Assembly: GCA_026708265.1 (NCBI GenBank)
Contig: JAPOVI010000014.1
Span: 1 to 62,810 of the forward strand
Source: Acidobacteriota bacterium
Lineage (GTDB): Bacteria > Acidobacteriota > Vicinamibacteria > Vicinamibacterales > UBA8438
Direction: 5' to 3'
Length of the DNA: 62,810 nucleotides
The position numbers and the translations under genes were made by a program. Shown one piece after another: positions 37,293 to 45,362 of this stretch. The number at the start of each line of letters is the position of its first letter. The stretch's first letter is position 1. Below the pieces are notes generated by a model. It did no database searches and was not told the origin of the DNA. It was given only the letters and a program-made list of their open reading frames with translations.

Positions 37293-38476
37293 CACGCCGT
37301 CGCCAGGCGATAGGTCGGAGTCGGCCGGGCCGGGCGGAAGTGCTCGACGTGCTCGACCTCGGCCCGGCGGTCCGGTCCCGCCGCCTCCCACGCCGCGAGG
37401 GCCGCGAGCGCCGCCTCGCGCAGGCGCAGGGGCTCGTGCTCGGCGCGCAGGTTGACGATGAGCTCGGCCGCATCGACCGGCGCCTTCAGCGTGTGGGCGA
37501 GCTCGGCGCCCCGATCCCCCGCGACCAGATTGAGGACCGAGATGTCCGCGGGCAGCTCGTCCGCCGTCAGGGTCATCTTCAGGTGAGCGATCTCCCCCGC
37601 GCCGATGGCGTTCGCCATGCCCGCGGAGAGCTCGCGAAGCAGCGCGTTTCCGTCGAACGGCGCCGCGGACGAGACGCGCACGGTGGCATTCAGCCAGCCG
37701 AGCAGGGCCTCGCCTTCGGCGTAGGTATCGTAGTCCACGTCGGGGGCCGCGCCGAGACTCATCGAGCCGCGGGTCACCCGCTCGACCCAGGCTTCCAGCC
37801 CGGTGCCGTCCCGCGCCGACATCGCCAGCACCTCGGCCTGCGGGTGGCGCTCCGCCAGTGCCTCGCGCAGCCGCCCGAGTCGCGCGCCGTCGAGCAGGTC
37901 GACCTTGTTGACCACGATGACGTCCGCCTCCGCGAGCTGCCGGTCGTACACGTAGAGCACCTTCCGCGAGAACGAGCGGCCCGCCTCCAGCCCCAGCACC
38001 CGCAGGGCGCGGAGCGGATCCACGAGCACGCTCAGCGGCGCGATCTCGAAGGCGTCGCCATACATCCGGCGCAGCGGATAGCTGACGGCGGCGCGGAGAT
38101 CGGTGCAGCTCCCGACCGGCTCGGCAAGGAATACGTCCGGGCGCGCCTCCGCGTTCAGTCGGTCCGCGGCCTCCATCAGCGTGTTGAATCGGCAACAGAA
38201 GCACCCGCCGGTGATCTCCTCCACCGGAAAGCCCTGCGCGCGAGCGAGCGTCGTGTCGACGAGCCCGACGCTCTGGTCGTTGGTGATCAGCCCGACCCGC
38301 CGGCCACGGTCGGTCAGCAGGCGCGCGAGCCGGACGATGGCCGTCGTCTTGCCGGCCCCGAGGAAGCCGCCGACCATGACGTAGCGCGCTCGCACCCTCG
38401 ACGAGCGTTCTGCGGCGCGGAGTCCCGGCGCGCCGTCCGGCGCCGCGGTCCCGGGCTGCGGCTCGTCTCCCGTCAT
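37292..38476 (-). CDS. CobW/G3E-family P-loop GTPase (metallochaperone-like)
   Basis: A 394-residue GTPase. Walker A GGFLGAGKTT at 36-45, the metal-binding CxCC motif GGCFCCRF at 91-97, a switch segment (DVFLAEPVGSCTDL) and NKVD for guanine recognition are present. The C-terminal half is longer than in plain CobW proteins. Relatives deliver Zn, Co or Fe to metalloenzymes. In this operon it could load a metal or cluster into the cyclase-side proteins; that is inference. Preceded by AAGGGG and separated from the lipoyl carrier gene by ten bases. Confidence 0.85.
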   Translation of the reverse strand: MTGDEPQPGTAAPDGAPGLRAAERSSRVRARYVMVGGFLGAGKTTAIVRLARLLTDRGRRVGLITNDQSVGLVDTTLARAQGFPVEEITGGCFCCRFNTLMEAADRLNAEARPDVFLAEPVGSCTDLRAAVSYPLRRMYGDAFEIAPLSVLVDPLRALRVLGLEAGRSFSRKVLYVYDRQLAEADVIVVNKVDLLDGARLGRLREALAERHPQAEVLAMSARDGTGLEAWVERVTRGSMSLGAAPDVDYDTYAEGEALLGWLNATVRVSSAAPFDGNALLRELSAGMANAIGAGEIAHLKMTLTADELPADISVLNLVAGDRGAELAHTLKAPVDAAELIVNLRAEHEPLRLREAALAALAAWEAAGPDRRAEVEHVEHFRPARPTPTYRLATA

Positions 38477-38486
38477 TCCCCTTCCG

Positions 38487-38954
38487 TCATTCCCCGTCGC
38501 TCTCGCGGCGGCTCTCCAGCATGCGATCGATGGTCGCGTCGAGCACGTGCACGTACTCGTCGACGTCCAGGCTGTCCGGATCCGCCGAACCGTCGACCGA
38601 GTAGAGCCAGCCGTCTCCGTAGGGTGCGGACTCGACCAGCGTGATGTCGGCGTCGAGCGCCCGATTGCCTCCGCCGAAACGGCCGGACGCCACGGCGTAG
38701 ATGTCCGAGACGGCCTTGAACCCCTCGATCGAGCCGATCGGCTGGCCCACCTGAACCGGCGCGCCCGGCTCGAGCGCGAACACGCATTCTACTAGGTCGC
38801 CCAGCATGCGGGTGGCGAAGGTGGTCAACCCGACGCGCCAACGCCCGGCGGCGTCCCGACTCAGCCAGTAGTGCGAGCGCGTGAAGCGGTGGCCGACCGG
38901 CAGCCGGGTCGCGAAGCGGGAGCGCTTGTAACGCACGAAGCTCGGGGTCGGCAT
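38487..38954 (-). CDS. GcvH-like lipoyl carrier protein
   Basis: A 155-residue protein of the glycine cleavage H family. The lipoyl Lys is at about residue 80 in SIEGFKAVSDIYA, and the typical YWL, VGLTTFATRMLGDLVECVF and NRALDADITLVESAPYGDGWLY segments are present. GcvT and GcvP are absent from the window. H-like carriers of the LbpA type serve sulfur oxidation systems, so a sulfur- or electron-carrying lipoyl arm is plausible here. The ATG follows two bases after the desulfurase stop. Confidence 0.85.
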   Translation of the reverse strand: MPTPSFVRYKRSRFATRLPVGHRFTRSHYWLSRDAAGRWRVGLTTFATRMLGDLVECVFALEPGAPVQVGQPIGSIEGFKAVSDIYAVASGRFGGGNRALDADITLVESAPYGDGWLYSVDGSADPDSLDVDEYVHVLDATIDRMLESRRESDGE

Positions 38955-38956
38955 CG

Positions 38957-40135
38957 TCAGGACGGCCGCGGCGCCGCGGCGGGCACGGCGCCGGCGAGGA
39001 GCGCGCCGGTCATCGCCTCCAGGTCGGGCGGCTCCGAGAGATGACACCACGACAGCCGCACCGCGCCGGCTTCCTCCTCGGCGGGCAGGCCCATCGCGGC
39101 CAGCACGTGGCTGCAGGTGTAGGACTGCGAGGTGCAGGCGGCGCCGTCCGAGATGGCGGCCAGCCCGGCCCAGGCCTCGATGAGGGCCTCCTTGTCCCAG
39201 CCCGGAATCGAGAGGTTGACGATGTAGGGCAAGCGGCGGCCGGGGTCCCCGTGCACCCGCGGCGCGAGCGGAGCCAGGGCCGCAAGCAGACGCTCGCCGA
39301 ACGCGGCGGCTCCCGCGAGCCGCGCGTCGTGCTCCTCGAGGGCGAGCTCGGCGGCCTTGCCGAACGCGGCGATCAGGGCGACGGGAAGCGTCCCGGGCCG
39401 CAGCCCCAGCTCCTGCCCGCCGCCGTACAACAGGGGCGTCAGCGGGGGGCGCGCGCCGTTCCGACGCCGCACGATCAGGGCTCCGACGCCCTTGGGGCCG
39501 CAGATCTTGTGGCCGCTGGCGCTGATCAGATCGACTCGCGGATGCCACAGCGCCGCGAGCGCCTTGCCGAATCCCTGCGCGGCATCGACGTGCAGGAAGG
39601 CCGGCGAGTTTGCCAGCCGATCCGCGATCTCGGGAATCGGCTGCTCGATGCCGGTCTCGTTGTTGACCTGCATCACGGACACGAGCAGGGTCTCGGGGCG
39701 CAGGGCCGCGGCCACTCGCTCGGGGTCGATCCAGCCTCCGGGCTCCGGATCGAGCAGCGTCAGCTCGAAGCCGCGCGAGGCGAGCACGCGCAACGGCTCC
39801 AGCACCGCGTGGTGCTCGATCTTCGTCCCGACGAGGTGCATGCGCCGCTCCGCGCGCCCGAACGACGCCAGGCCGAGGATGGCGAGGTTGTTGGACTCGG
39901 TGGCGCCGCTCGTGAAGACGACCTCGCTGCGGCGGACGCCCGCCACCCGCGCGACGTGCGCGCGAGCCCGCTCGACGGCTTGGCGCGCAATCCCCCCAAA
40001 GGCGTGCGTGCGGCTGCCGGCGTTGCCGAAGTCCACCTCTGCGAAGCGGTGCAGCTCCGCGAGCACCCGCGGGTCGAGGGGGCAGGTTGCCGCGCAGTCC
40101 AGGTAGACTGGCCCGGGGCGTTCGGACGGTGGCAC
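38957..40135 (-). CDS. Cysteine desulfurase (class V aminotransferase fold)
   Basis: A 392-residue PLP enzyme like IscS/NifS/DndA. The PLP Lys is at about 210 (SASGHKICGPKG), the substrate-binding HHAVLEPL and VNNETG motifs are present, and the persulfide Cys is at about 334 (DGAACTSQSYTCSHVL). It should release sulfur from cysteine as a protein persulfide for Fe-S, thiolation or lipoyl-linked chemistry. First gene of the minus-strand operon; GTG start. Its 5' end overlaps by about seven bases the probable start of the divergent ligase gene, so their promoters lie inside each other's coding region. Confidence 0.88.
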   Translation of the reverse strand: MPPSERPGPVYLDCAATCPLDPRVLAELHRFAEVDFGNAGSRTHAFGGIARQAVERARAHVARVAGVRRSEVVFTSGATESNNLAILGLASFGRAERRMHLVGTKIEHHAVLEPLRVLASRGFELTLLDPEPGGWIDPERVAAALRPETLLVSVMQVNNETGIEQPIPEIADRLANSPAFLHVDAAQGFGKALAALWHPRVDLISASGHKICGPKGVGALIVRRRNGARPPLTPLLYGGGQELGLRPGTLPVALIAAFGKAAELALEEHDARLAGAAAFGERLLAALAPLAPRVHGDPGRRLPYIVNLSIPGWDKEALIEAWAGLAAISDGAACTSQSYTCSHVLAAMGLPAEEEAGAVRLSWCHLSEPPDLEAMTGALLAGAVPAAAPRPS

Positions 40136-40887
40136 AGTGGCCTCGGATTGTACCCCTGGACACCCTCACGGCCCCACGCCCGCTTGCCTTCCTCGGCGTG
40201 GACGGTGGCGGGCGGCCTCCCATGCTTGTCCAGGACCACGGACGGGTCCCGCCCGAGCTCGGCCTGGCGCTCGAGACGGATGCGCTGGATGCGCTGGCGC
40301 GCGCCGCGCCTGGGGACCCGGTCGCCGCCGAGCGGCTGCTGATCTGGGAATCGGCGTGGCCCGCGGTCATCCTGCCGCGGCGGGGCGAGCCGGCCCGGTG
40401 GGTCCGCGGGCCCGCGTGCGCCGCGCGCGGCGTCCCGCTGCTCCATCGGGACTCGGGAGGCGGAGCGGTGGTCGTCGGGCCGGGCTGCCTGACCTTCGCC
40501 CTGGTGCTGTCGCTCGAGGCGCGCCCCCGGCTGGCGGACGTCGCCCACAGCTACGACTGGCTGCTGGCCCGGGAGGCCGGCGTCCTGGCCCGGGAGGCCG
40601 GCGGTCCGGCCTGTGGCGGCATCGCTGCCCGCTCGACCGACCTGGCGCTTCAGGATCGGAAGTTCGCCGGGCACGCCCAGCGCCGTGTCCGCGGCGGCCT
40701 GCTCCACCACGGAGTGCTGCTCTACGACTTCGACCTCGACCTGATCGACTGCCTGCTGGCCGAGCCCTCGCGTGCGCCGGCGTGGCGGCGGGGCCGGAGC
40801 CATCGCGAGTTTCTGACCAACGCGCGCCTCCCGCGTTCGGCGGTCTTGCGAGGACTGCGGCGGCTCCCGGCAGCCCTGGGGGGATGA
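40129..40887 (+). CDS. Lipoate-protein-ligase-like acyltransferase
   Basis: About 252 residues of the LplA/LipB/BPL fold. Motifs: RLLIWESAWPAVILPRR, the substrate loop HRDSGGGAVVVGPGCLTFALVL (compare RRxSGGGAVxH), and the Lys loop DLALQDRKFAGHAQRR followed by GGLLHHGVLLYDFDLDLI. It probably attaches lipoate or octanoate to the neighbouring H-like carrier. The start is uncertain: I use an in-frame GTG just beyond the divergent gene's start; an ATG 42 bases upstream lies antisense within that gene. Divergent orientation with the carrier operon suggests dedicated pairing. Confidence 0.78.
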   Translation: MAQWPRIVPLDTLTAPRPLAFLGVDGGGRPPMLVQDHGRVPPELGLALETDALDALARAAPGDPVAAERLLIWESAWPAVILPRRGEPARWVRGPACAARGVPLLHRDSGGGAVVVGPGCLTFALVLSLEARPRLADVAHSYDWLLAREAGVLAREAGGPACGGIAARSTDLALQDRKFAGHAQRRVRGGLLHHGVLLYDFDLDLIDCLLAEPSRAPAWRRGRSHREFLTNARLPRSAVLRGLRRLPAALGG

Positions 40888-41017
40888 AGAACCCGTGGTC
40901 AACGCGCCTCGGAACGGCTACGCTGAGTGCTCCACCGCCGGCGTCGGGCCGCCCGGAACGCGACCGGCTCGGGCCGGTGGTCGGGAACCCACCGGGAACC
41001 CATGTGGAGGGAAGCAC

Positions 41018-42553
41018 ATGCTGAAACGAGTCGGACTCCTGGTTGCCGTCGGCCTGGTGGCCGCGGGGCCCGCCGCCGCGCAGGACGCGGACGCGCAGGC
41101 CGCCCTCAGAGCCGCGGCGGACACGATGGGCGTCACCGACATGATGTCCATCCGCTACAGCGGGAGCGGCTGGCTGGGCCGCCTGGGCCAGAACTTCGCC
41201 CCGGCCGACGACTGGCCGCGCTACGAGCTGGCCGCCTACGAGCGAACGATCGACTTCGAGACGAGCTCGTCCCGGGAGGAGCGGGTCGTCCGGCAGGGGA
41301 ACTACGCCGCCCGCGGCGGCGGCGTGCCGATTCGGGGAGAGCAGCGCCAGACGCTGCTGGTCCGCGGCGAGCACGCCTGGAACACGCAGATCGACCGCGT
41401 GATCCCGATGCCGGCCGTCGCCGAGCAGCGCCTGCTGGAGATCTTCCTGACGCCGCACGGGTTCCTCAAGGGAGCCCTGGCGGCCGACGACGCGATCGCG
41501 ATCACGCGCAACGAGTACGGCCAGCGGGTGACCGTCGTCTCGTTCATCGCCCTCGACCGGTACCGCATCAACGGGACCATCACCGAGGACCACGTCATCG
41601 AGCGCGTCCAGACGTGGCTGCCGAACCCGGTCGTCGGGGACCTGTACTACGAGACCGTCTACACGAACTACCAGGACGTGGGCGGAGGAATGATGTTCCC
41701 CATGAACTGGCACCAGCACCAGGACTTCGACGACGGCGCCCACGAACCGAACGTGAGCGGCGGCGACCACACGTTCGGCCTGACGACCATCGACGGCGTG
41801 GAGGTCAACGTCGACGGCGCCGCCCTCACGGTGCCCGACGCGGTGCGGAACGCCACCGTGCCGCCCCTCCGCGTGGAGGCGGAACAGGTGGCCGAGGGCG
41901 TCTGGCTGATGGCCGGCGGCACGCACCACAGCGTGGCGGTGGAGTTCCGCGACTCCGTCGCCGTCATCGAGGCGCCGCTCAATGAAGCCCGGTCGCTCGC
42001 CGTCATCGCCGAGGTCATGCGCCTCATCCCCGACAAGCCGATCCGCTACGTCGTGACCACGCATCACCACTGGGACCACCTGGGCGGCCTGCGCGCCTAC
42101 GTCCACGAGGGTGCCACGGTCGTCACGCACGAGGGGAACCGCCCCTACTACCAGGAGGTGCTGCGGGCGCGCCCGTGGCTGCTCGAGCCGGACCGTTTCT
42201 CGCTGTTCCCGCCCGAGGAGTGGTCGGAGGGCTACATCTTCGAGACGCTGGACCAGAAGTACATCCTCGGCGATCACGAGACGCGGCTGGTCGAGCTGCA
42301 CCTCGTGCAGGGTCTGGCCCACGTGGCCGGGATGCTGATTGCCTACCTCCCGCAGGAGAAACTGCTGGTGGAGGCCGACCTCTGGACGCCGCCCGGGCCG
42401 GGCCGGCCGGCTCCCGCCGAGCCGAACGCCAGCCACCTGAGCCTCTATCGCAACGTGCAGCGGCTGGGCCTCGACGTGGAGACGGTCGTCCCCATCCACG
42501 GACGCCCGGCGCCGTGGTCCGCGTTCGCGGAGTTCATCGCGGGCGCGCAGTAG
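41018..42553 (+). CDS. Secreted metallo-beta-lactamase-fold hydrolase
   Basis: A 511-residue protein with a signal peptide (VGLLVAVGLVAAGPAAAQ). The first half (about 30-300) is a beta-rich domain without a name I recognise; the C-terminal half is an MBL-fold domain with TTHHHWDHLGG, a later Asp in LLVEADLWTP and VVPIHGRP as metal ligands. Substrate unknown; cyclase-, esterase- or SoxH-like functions are possible. GGAGGG stands about six bases before the ATG. A perfect 13-pair hairpin follows the stop. Confidence 0.8.
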   Translation: MLKRVGLLVAVGLVAAGPAAAQDADAQAALRAAADTMGVTDMMSIRYSGSGWLGRLGQNFAPADDWPRYELAAYERTIDFETSSSREERVVRQGNYAARGGGVPIRGEQRQTLLVRGEHAWNTQIDRVIPMPAVAEQRLLEIFLTPHGFLKGALAADDAIAITRNEYGQRVTVVSFIALDRYRINGTITEDHVIERVQTWLPNPVVGDLYYETVYTNYQDVGGGMMFPMNWHQHQDFDDGAHEPNVSGGDHTFGLTTIDGVEVNVDGAALTVPDAVRNATVPPLRVEAEQVAEGVWLMAGGTHHSVAVEFRDSVAVIEAPLNEARSLAVIAEVMRLIPDKPIRYVVTTHHHWDHLGGLRAYVHEGATVVTHEGNRPYYQEVLRARPWLLEPDRFSLFPPEEWSEGYIFETLDQKYILGDHETRLVELHLVQGLAHVAGMLIAYLPQEKLLVEADLWTPPGPGRPAPAEPNASHLSLYRNVQRLGLDVETVVPIHGRPAPWSAFAEFIAGAQ

Positions 42554-42565
42554 GAGCCTCGCCGC

Positions 42566-42594
42566 GCCGGGTCGGGTTCAGAACCCGACCCGGC
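42566..42594 (+). terminator. GC-rich hairpin after the MBL-fold gene
   Basis: Perfect 13-base arms (GCCGGGTCGGGTT and complement) with a three-base loop CAG, 12 bases after the stop. No T tract follows. Confidence 0.6.
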
Positions 42595-42638
42595 CGCGCT
42601 TCGAGGATCGGAGGGAGGATTGGAGTAGGATCCGGCGC

Positions 42639-43103
42639 ATGACGATCACGAGCACCTGGATGGCACCCGCCCTCGCGGCTGCGTTCGTTGTCGCGATGGG
42701 TCTGGCCGCGGCTGCGGCAGCTCAGAACCTGGACGCACCCCCCGACGTCGGCGGGGTGCCCGCCGATGCGGAAGTGACCGACTCGGGCCTCGCCTACAAG
42801 GTGCTGCAGGAAGGCACCGGCTCGCGGCGTCCCAACCGCCTGTCGACGGTCAGCGTCCACTACACCGGATGGCTGACGAACGGGACGCTGTTCGACAGCT
42901 CGGTCCCCACCGGCCGGCCGGCGACGTTTCCGCTCAACCGAGTGATTGGCGGCTGGACGGAAGGCGTGCAGTTGATGGTGGTGGGTGAGAAACGGCGGTT
43001 CTGGATCCCGGCCGAGCTCGGCTACGGCGACCGCGGGTTCCAGAACATCATCCCGGGCGGCGCGCTGCTCGTCTTCGACATCGAGCTGGTCAACATCCAG
43101 TAG
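42639..43103 (+). CDS. Secreted FKBP-type peptidyl-prolyl isomerase
   Basis: A 154-residue FKBP. Signal peptide (ALAAAFVVAMGLAAAAAAQ), then a single FKBP domain with VSVHYTGWLTNGTLFDSS, RVIGGWTEGVQLMVVGEKRRFWIPAELGYGDRG and GGALLVFDIELVNI. It should accelerate proline isomerisation in periplasmic proteins. It ends in a 22-base tandem repeat that includes the stop codon, and converges on the zinc-ribbon gene. Confidence 0.92.
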   Translation: MTITSTWMAPALAAAFVVAMGLAAAAAAQNLDAPPDVGGVPADAEVTDSGLAYKVLQEGTGSRRPNRLSTVSVHYTGWLTNGTLFDSSVPTGRPATFPLNRVIGGWTEGVQLMVVGEKRRFWIPAELGYGDRGFQNIIPGGALLVFDIELVNIQ

Positions 43104-43136
43104 CGTTCGATCCGGCACGCAGTAGCGTTCAATCCG
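43098..43136 (+). repeat. 22-base tandem repeat spanning the FKBP stop codon
   Basis: CAGTAGCGTTCGATCCG is repeated 22 bases later as CAGTAGCGTTCAATCCG. The first copy holds the last FKBP codon and TAG. The second copy overlaps the end of the convergent zinc-ribbon gene. Confidence 0.8.
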
Positions 43137-43497
43137 CGCGCCAGACCTCGCGCACGGCGCCGGGGAGCCGCAACCGGTGCCGCGCCCCGCACTGCGGGCA
43201 CTCGACGCCGTCCTTCGTCGCGCCGCCGCCCACGGGGCGGGAGCCGCCCGGCGACGAGGCGGAGCCGAATGGGCTGACCAGGTACTCGATGTGCAGCATC
43301 TGCTGACATTTCGGGCACCGGAACGCCACCACGACGGTCTGCGGCTCGGCGGCGGCGGGATCGTCCGTGACGTCGAGCAGGTCGAAGCGCCGGACCTCGC
43401 CGCCGGCGGCGGTCTCCGCAGTCCGACCTGGTTCTGATTCCGGCTCGGCGCCAGCGGCGGGCGTCGGGTCGGCGTCGGTCCGCTCGCGGTCCGTCAT
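43129..43497 (-). CDS. Zinc-ribbon-like small protein
   Basis: A 122-residue protein with a Pro/Glu-rich disordered N-terminus and two CxxC pairs (FRCPKCQQMLHIEYLV and VECPQCGARHRLRL) that form a likely zinc ribbon. The function is unknown; such ribbons bind nucleic acid or proteins. The stop lies within the tandem repeat shared with the convergent FKBP gene. Confidence 0.65.
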   Translation of the reverse strand: MTDRERTDADPTPAAGAEPESEPGRTAETAAGGEVRRFDLLDVTDDPAAAEPQTVVVAFRCPKCQQMLHIEYLVSPFGSASSPGGSRPVGGGATKDGVECPQCGARHRLRLPGAVREVWRAD

Positions 43498-43611
43498 CCC
43501 TCCCGGCCCGTCACGGAAGTCGCGCCCGATACGCCCCCGAGGCTGGGGCGGCGCGGGGCATGCACGCGCGCGCCCAGGCGGCCGCCGTGGGAGTCCACGC
43601 CGGCAAGACTC

Positions 43612-44067
43612 CTACTGCCCCGCCACGGCGCCGTACACGTCGTCCCCGACCGGCTCCAGCCACTCGATGGCCAGGTGCTCGCCCTCCGCGTTCGGGAACG
43701 TCACCGATACGTGCGTCAGCGCCCGGTCGGGCACCGCGCCGTGCCAGTGGCGTACGCCGCGGGGCAGGAACGCGGTCTCGTGCAGGCCGATGTCGGTCAC
43801 CGGCCGGCCCTCCACCTGGTAGCGGAGCCCGCCCTCCTTCACGAAGAGCAACTGGTCGCTGTGCGTGTGCCAGTGGGTTCGGGCGCCCGCCTCGAAACCT
43901 CGCGACGACACCCGGATGCCCTCCGCGTCGATGCGGAAGGAGGTCCCGGTGAAGGGGTTGTCCTGCCCCGCCGGACGGGCGGCGCCGACCCAGCCGACCG
44001 CCACCGCCCCGACGACCAGCAGCAGCAACCCGGCGCGCAGCCTGTCCCGGCTCAGTTTGTTGTCCAT
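43612..44067 (-). CDS. Membrane-anchored or secreted cupin-domain protein
   Basis: A 151-residue protein with an N-terminal hydrophobic segment (AGLLLLVVGAVAVGWVGAA) and a cupin barrel: GARTHWHTHSDQLLFVKEG (metal ligands HxHxH and a Gln-Leu pair) and RGVRHWHGAVPDRALTHVSVTF. Cupins of this form bind a metal and may act as dioxygenases or quercetinase-like enzymes; none can be named. GGGAGG lies six bases before the ATG used; an in-frame ATG 15 codons earlier lacks this site. Confidence 0.8.
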   Translation of the reverse strand: MDNKLSRDRLRAGLLLLVVGAVAVGWVGAARPAGQDNPFTGTSFRIDAEGIRVSSRGFEAGARTHWHTHSDQLLFVKEGGLRYQVEGRPVTDIGLHETAFLPRGVRHWHGAVPDRALTHVSVTFPNAEGEHLAIEWLEPVGDDVYGAVAGQ

Positions 44068-44170
44068 CTCCGACCTCCCGTGGTTCCCTGGGCTTAGGGT
44101 GTCGCGGCCCATCTGAACGCGAACTGCCTGTCCAAGTCAACGCGCGACCTGCGGTCGCGTTGGGAGTCTC

Positions 44171-44278
44171 GCTGGCGCGAGTCTCCTGCGCCTCCGGACG
44201 GCCGCAACGTCCGGAGTCCCGCTGGCGCGAGTCTCCTGCGCCTCCGGACGGCCGCAACGTCCGGAGTCCCGCTGGCGA
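44171..44278. repeat. 50-base perfect tandem repeat, two copies plus a partial third
   Basis: Two exact 50-base copies (44171-44220 and 44221-44270), beginning GCTGGCGCGAGTCTCCTGCG, plus eight bases of a third. Each unit contains the pairs GGACG/CGTCC and two TCCGGA palindromes and could fold into a hairpin. It lies in an otherwise gene-free 400-base region (44068-44468) between divergent genes. Confidence 0.88.
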
Positions 44279-44468
44279 CCAGGGTGGCCGCGAGGTCCAG
44301 GTCGGCGCCGCACGAAGCGCGACGAGCGAGCGGGCGGCTCGAAACCGCACCGCGCAGGGGCGGGACGGTGTATAAAGGCGGTGCCCCCCGGGACGTTGCC
44401 CGGGGGGCGCGCGAGGCGCCCGGTCGACGCCGGCGTTGGAGGCTCCCGGGCGCCGGGAGGGAGGTCGC

Positions 44469-45362
44469 ATGCGCACGCGATTGAGACCGGGGTCGACACG
44501 CTCGGCCCCCTGGAGGGGTGCGACTGCAGCGATGCTGGTCGCCGTCGGCGCGGTTCTCTGGCTCCTGCCGGGGGCGGCGGCCGGCCAGACCCCGGAAGGC
44601 TACGGGGCTCCCCGCCTGCCGGGGACGTCGAATCCCGACTTGAACGGCATCTGGCAGGCGTTCACGACCGCCAACTGGAACCTGGAGGCCCACGGGGCGG
44701 AGGCGGGACCGTTCGACCGCCAGCTCGGCATGTGGGGCGCCCAGCCTCCGGGGGCGAGCGTCATCGAGGGCGGGGCAATCCCCTACCGGCCCGAGGCCCT
44801 GGCCCGGCGGCAGGAGAACTTCGAGCGGCGGCTGGACGTGGACCACGACAACATCAACACGGTGGGCGATCCGGAGGCCAAGTGCTACTACCCCGGCGTG
44901 CCGCGCGCCACCTACCTGCCGTACCCGTTCCAGATCATCCAGAGCACGAGCCGGGTCGTCATCGCCTACCAGTTCGCGAGCGCGAACCGGACCATCCCCA
45001 TCGGGGCCACCACCGAGGCCCCCATCGACACCTGGATGGGCTGGTCGAACGGCCGCTGGGAGGGCGACACCCTCGTGGTCGAGGTAACCGGCTTCCATGA
45101 CCTGCCGTGGCTGGACCGGGCCGGCAACTACCACAGCGCGGGGCTCCGCGTCGTGGAGCGCTACACGCCGATCAGCCCCTATCATCTGCAGTACGAGGCG
45201 ACCATCGAGGATCCGGACGTCTTCACCCGGCCGTGGACGATCCGGTTCCCGCTCTACCGGCGCATCGAGGAGAACGTGCGGTTGCTGGAGTTCAAGTGCG
45301 TCGACCTGGCCGAGCCGTACGTCTACGGCGGGCTCGTCGACGAAGAGGGAGGTGCGCGGTGA
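44469..45362 (+). CDS. Secreted protein of unknown function, paralogue of the next gene
   Basis: A 297-residue protein with a signal peptide (LVAVGAVLWLLPGAAAGQ). Conserved phrases: PRLPGTSNPDLNGIWQAF, YPFQIIQSTSRVVIAYQF, GWSNGRWEGDTLVVEVTGF and RYTPISPYHLQYEATIEDPDVFTRPW. The same outline recurs in the next gene, so they are paralogues of one beta-rich family common in Acidobacteriota but, as far as I know, uncharacterised. GGAGG precedes the ATG by six bases. First gene of a four-gene unit ending in a cytochrome-quinoprotein. Confidence 0.75.
   Translation: MRTRLRPGSTRSAPWRGATAAMLVAVGAVLWLLPGAAAGQTPEGYGAPRLPGTSNPDLNGIWQAFTTANWNLEAHGAEAGPFDRQLGMWGAQPPGASVIEGGAIPYRPEALARRQENFERRLDVDHDNINTVGDPEAKCYYPGVPRATYLPYPFQIIQSTSRVVIAYQFASANRTIPIGATTEAPIDTWMGWSNGRWEGDTLVVEVTGFHDLPWLDRAGNYHSAGLRVVERYTPISPYHLQYEATIEDPDVFTRPWTIRFPLYRRIEENVRLLEFKCVDLAEPYVYGGLVDEEGGAR

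Noticed and set aside
38487..38954. Glycine cleavage system H protein
   Set aside because: No gcvT or gcvP nearby; context is sulfur, Fe-S and terpenoid genes, so an ordinary glycine cleavage role is unlikely.
38957..40135. dndA of a DNA phosphorothioation system
   Set aside because: The desulfurase has a similar active-site Cys region, but dndB-E are absent and the neighbours are Fe-S and lipoyl genes.
44171..44278. CRISPR array
   Set aside because: The two 50-base copies are directly adjacent with no spacers, and there are no cas genes.
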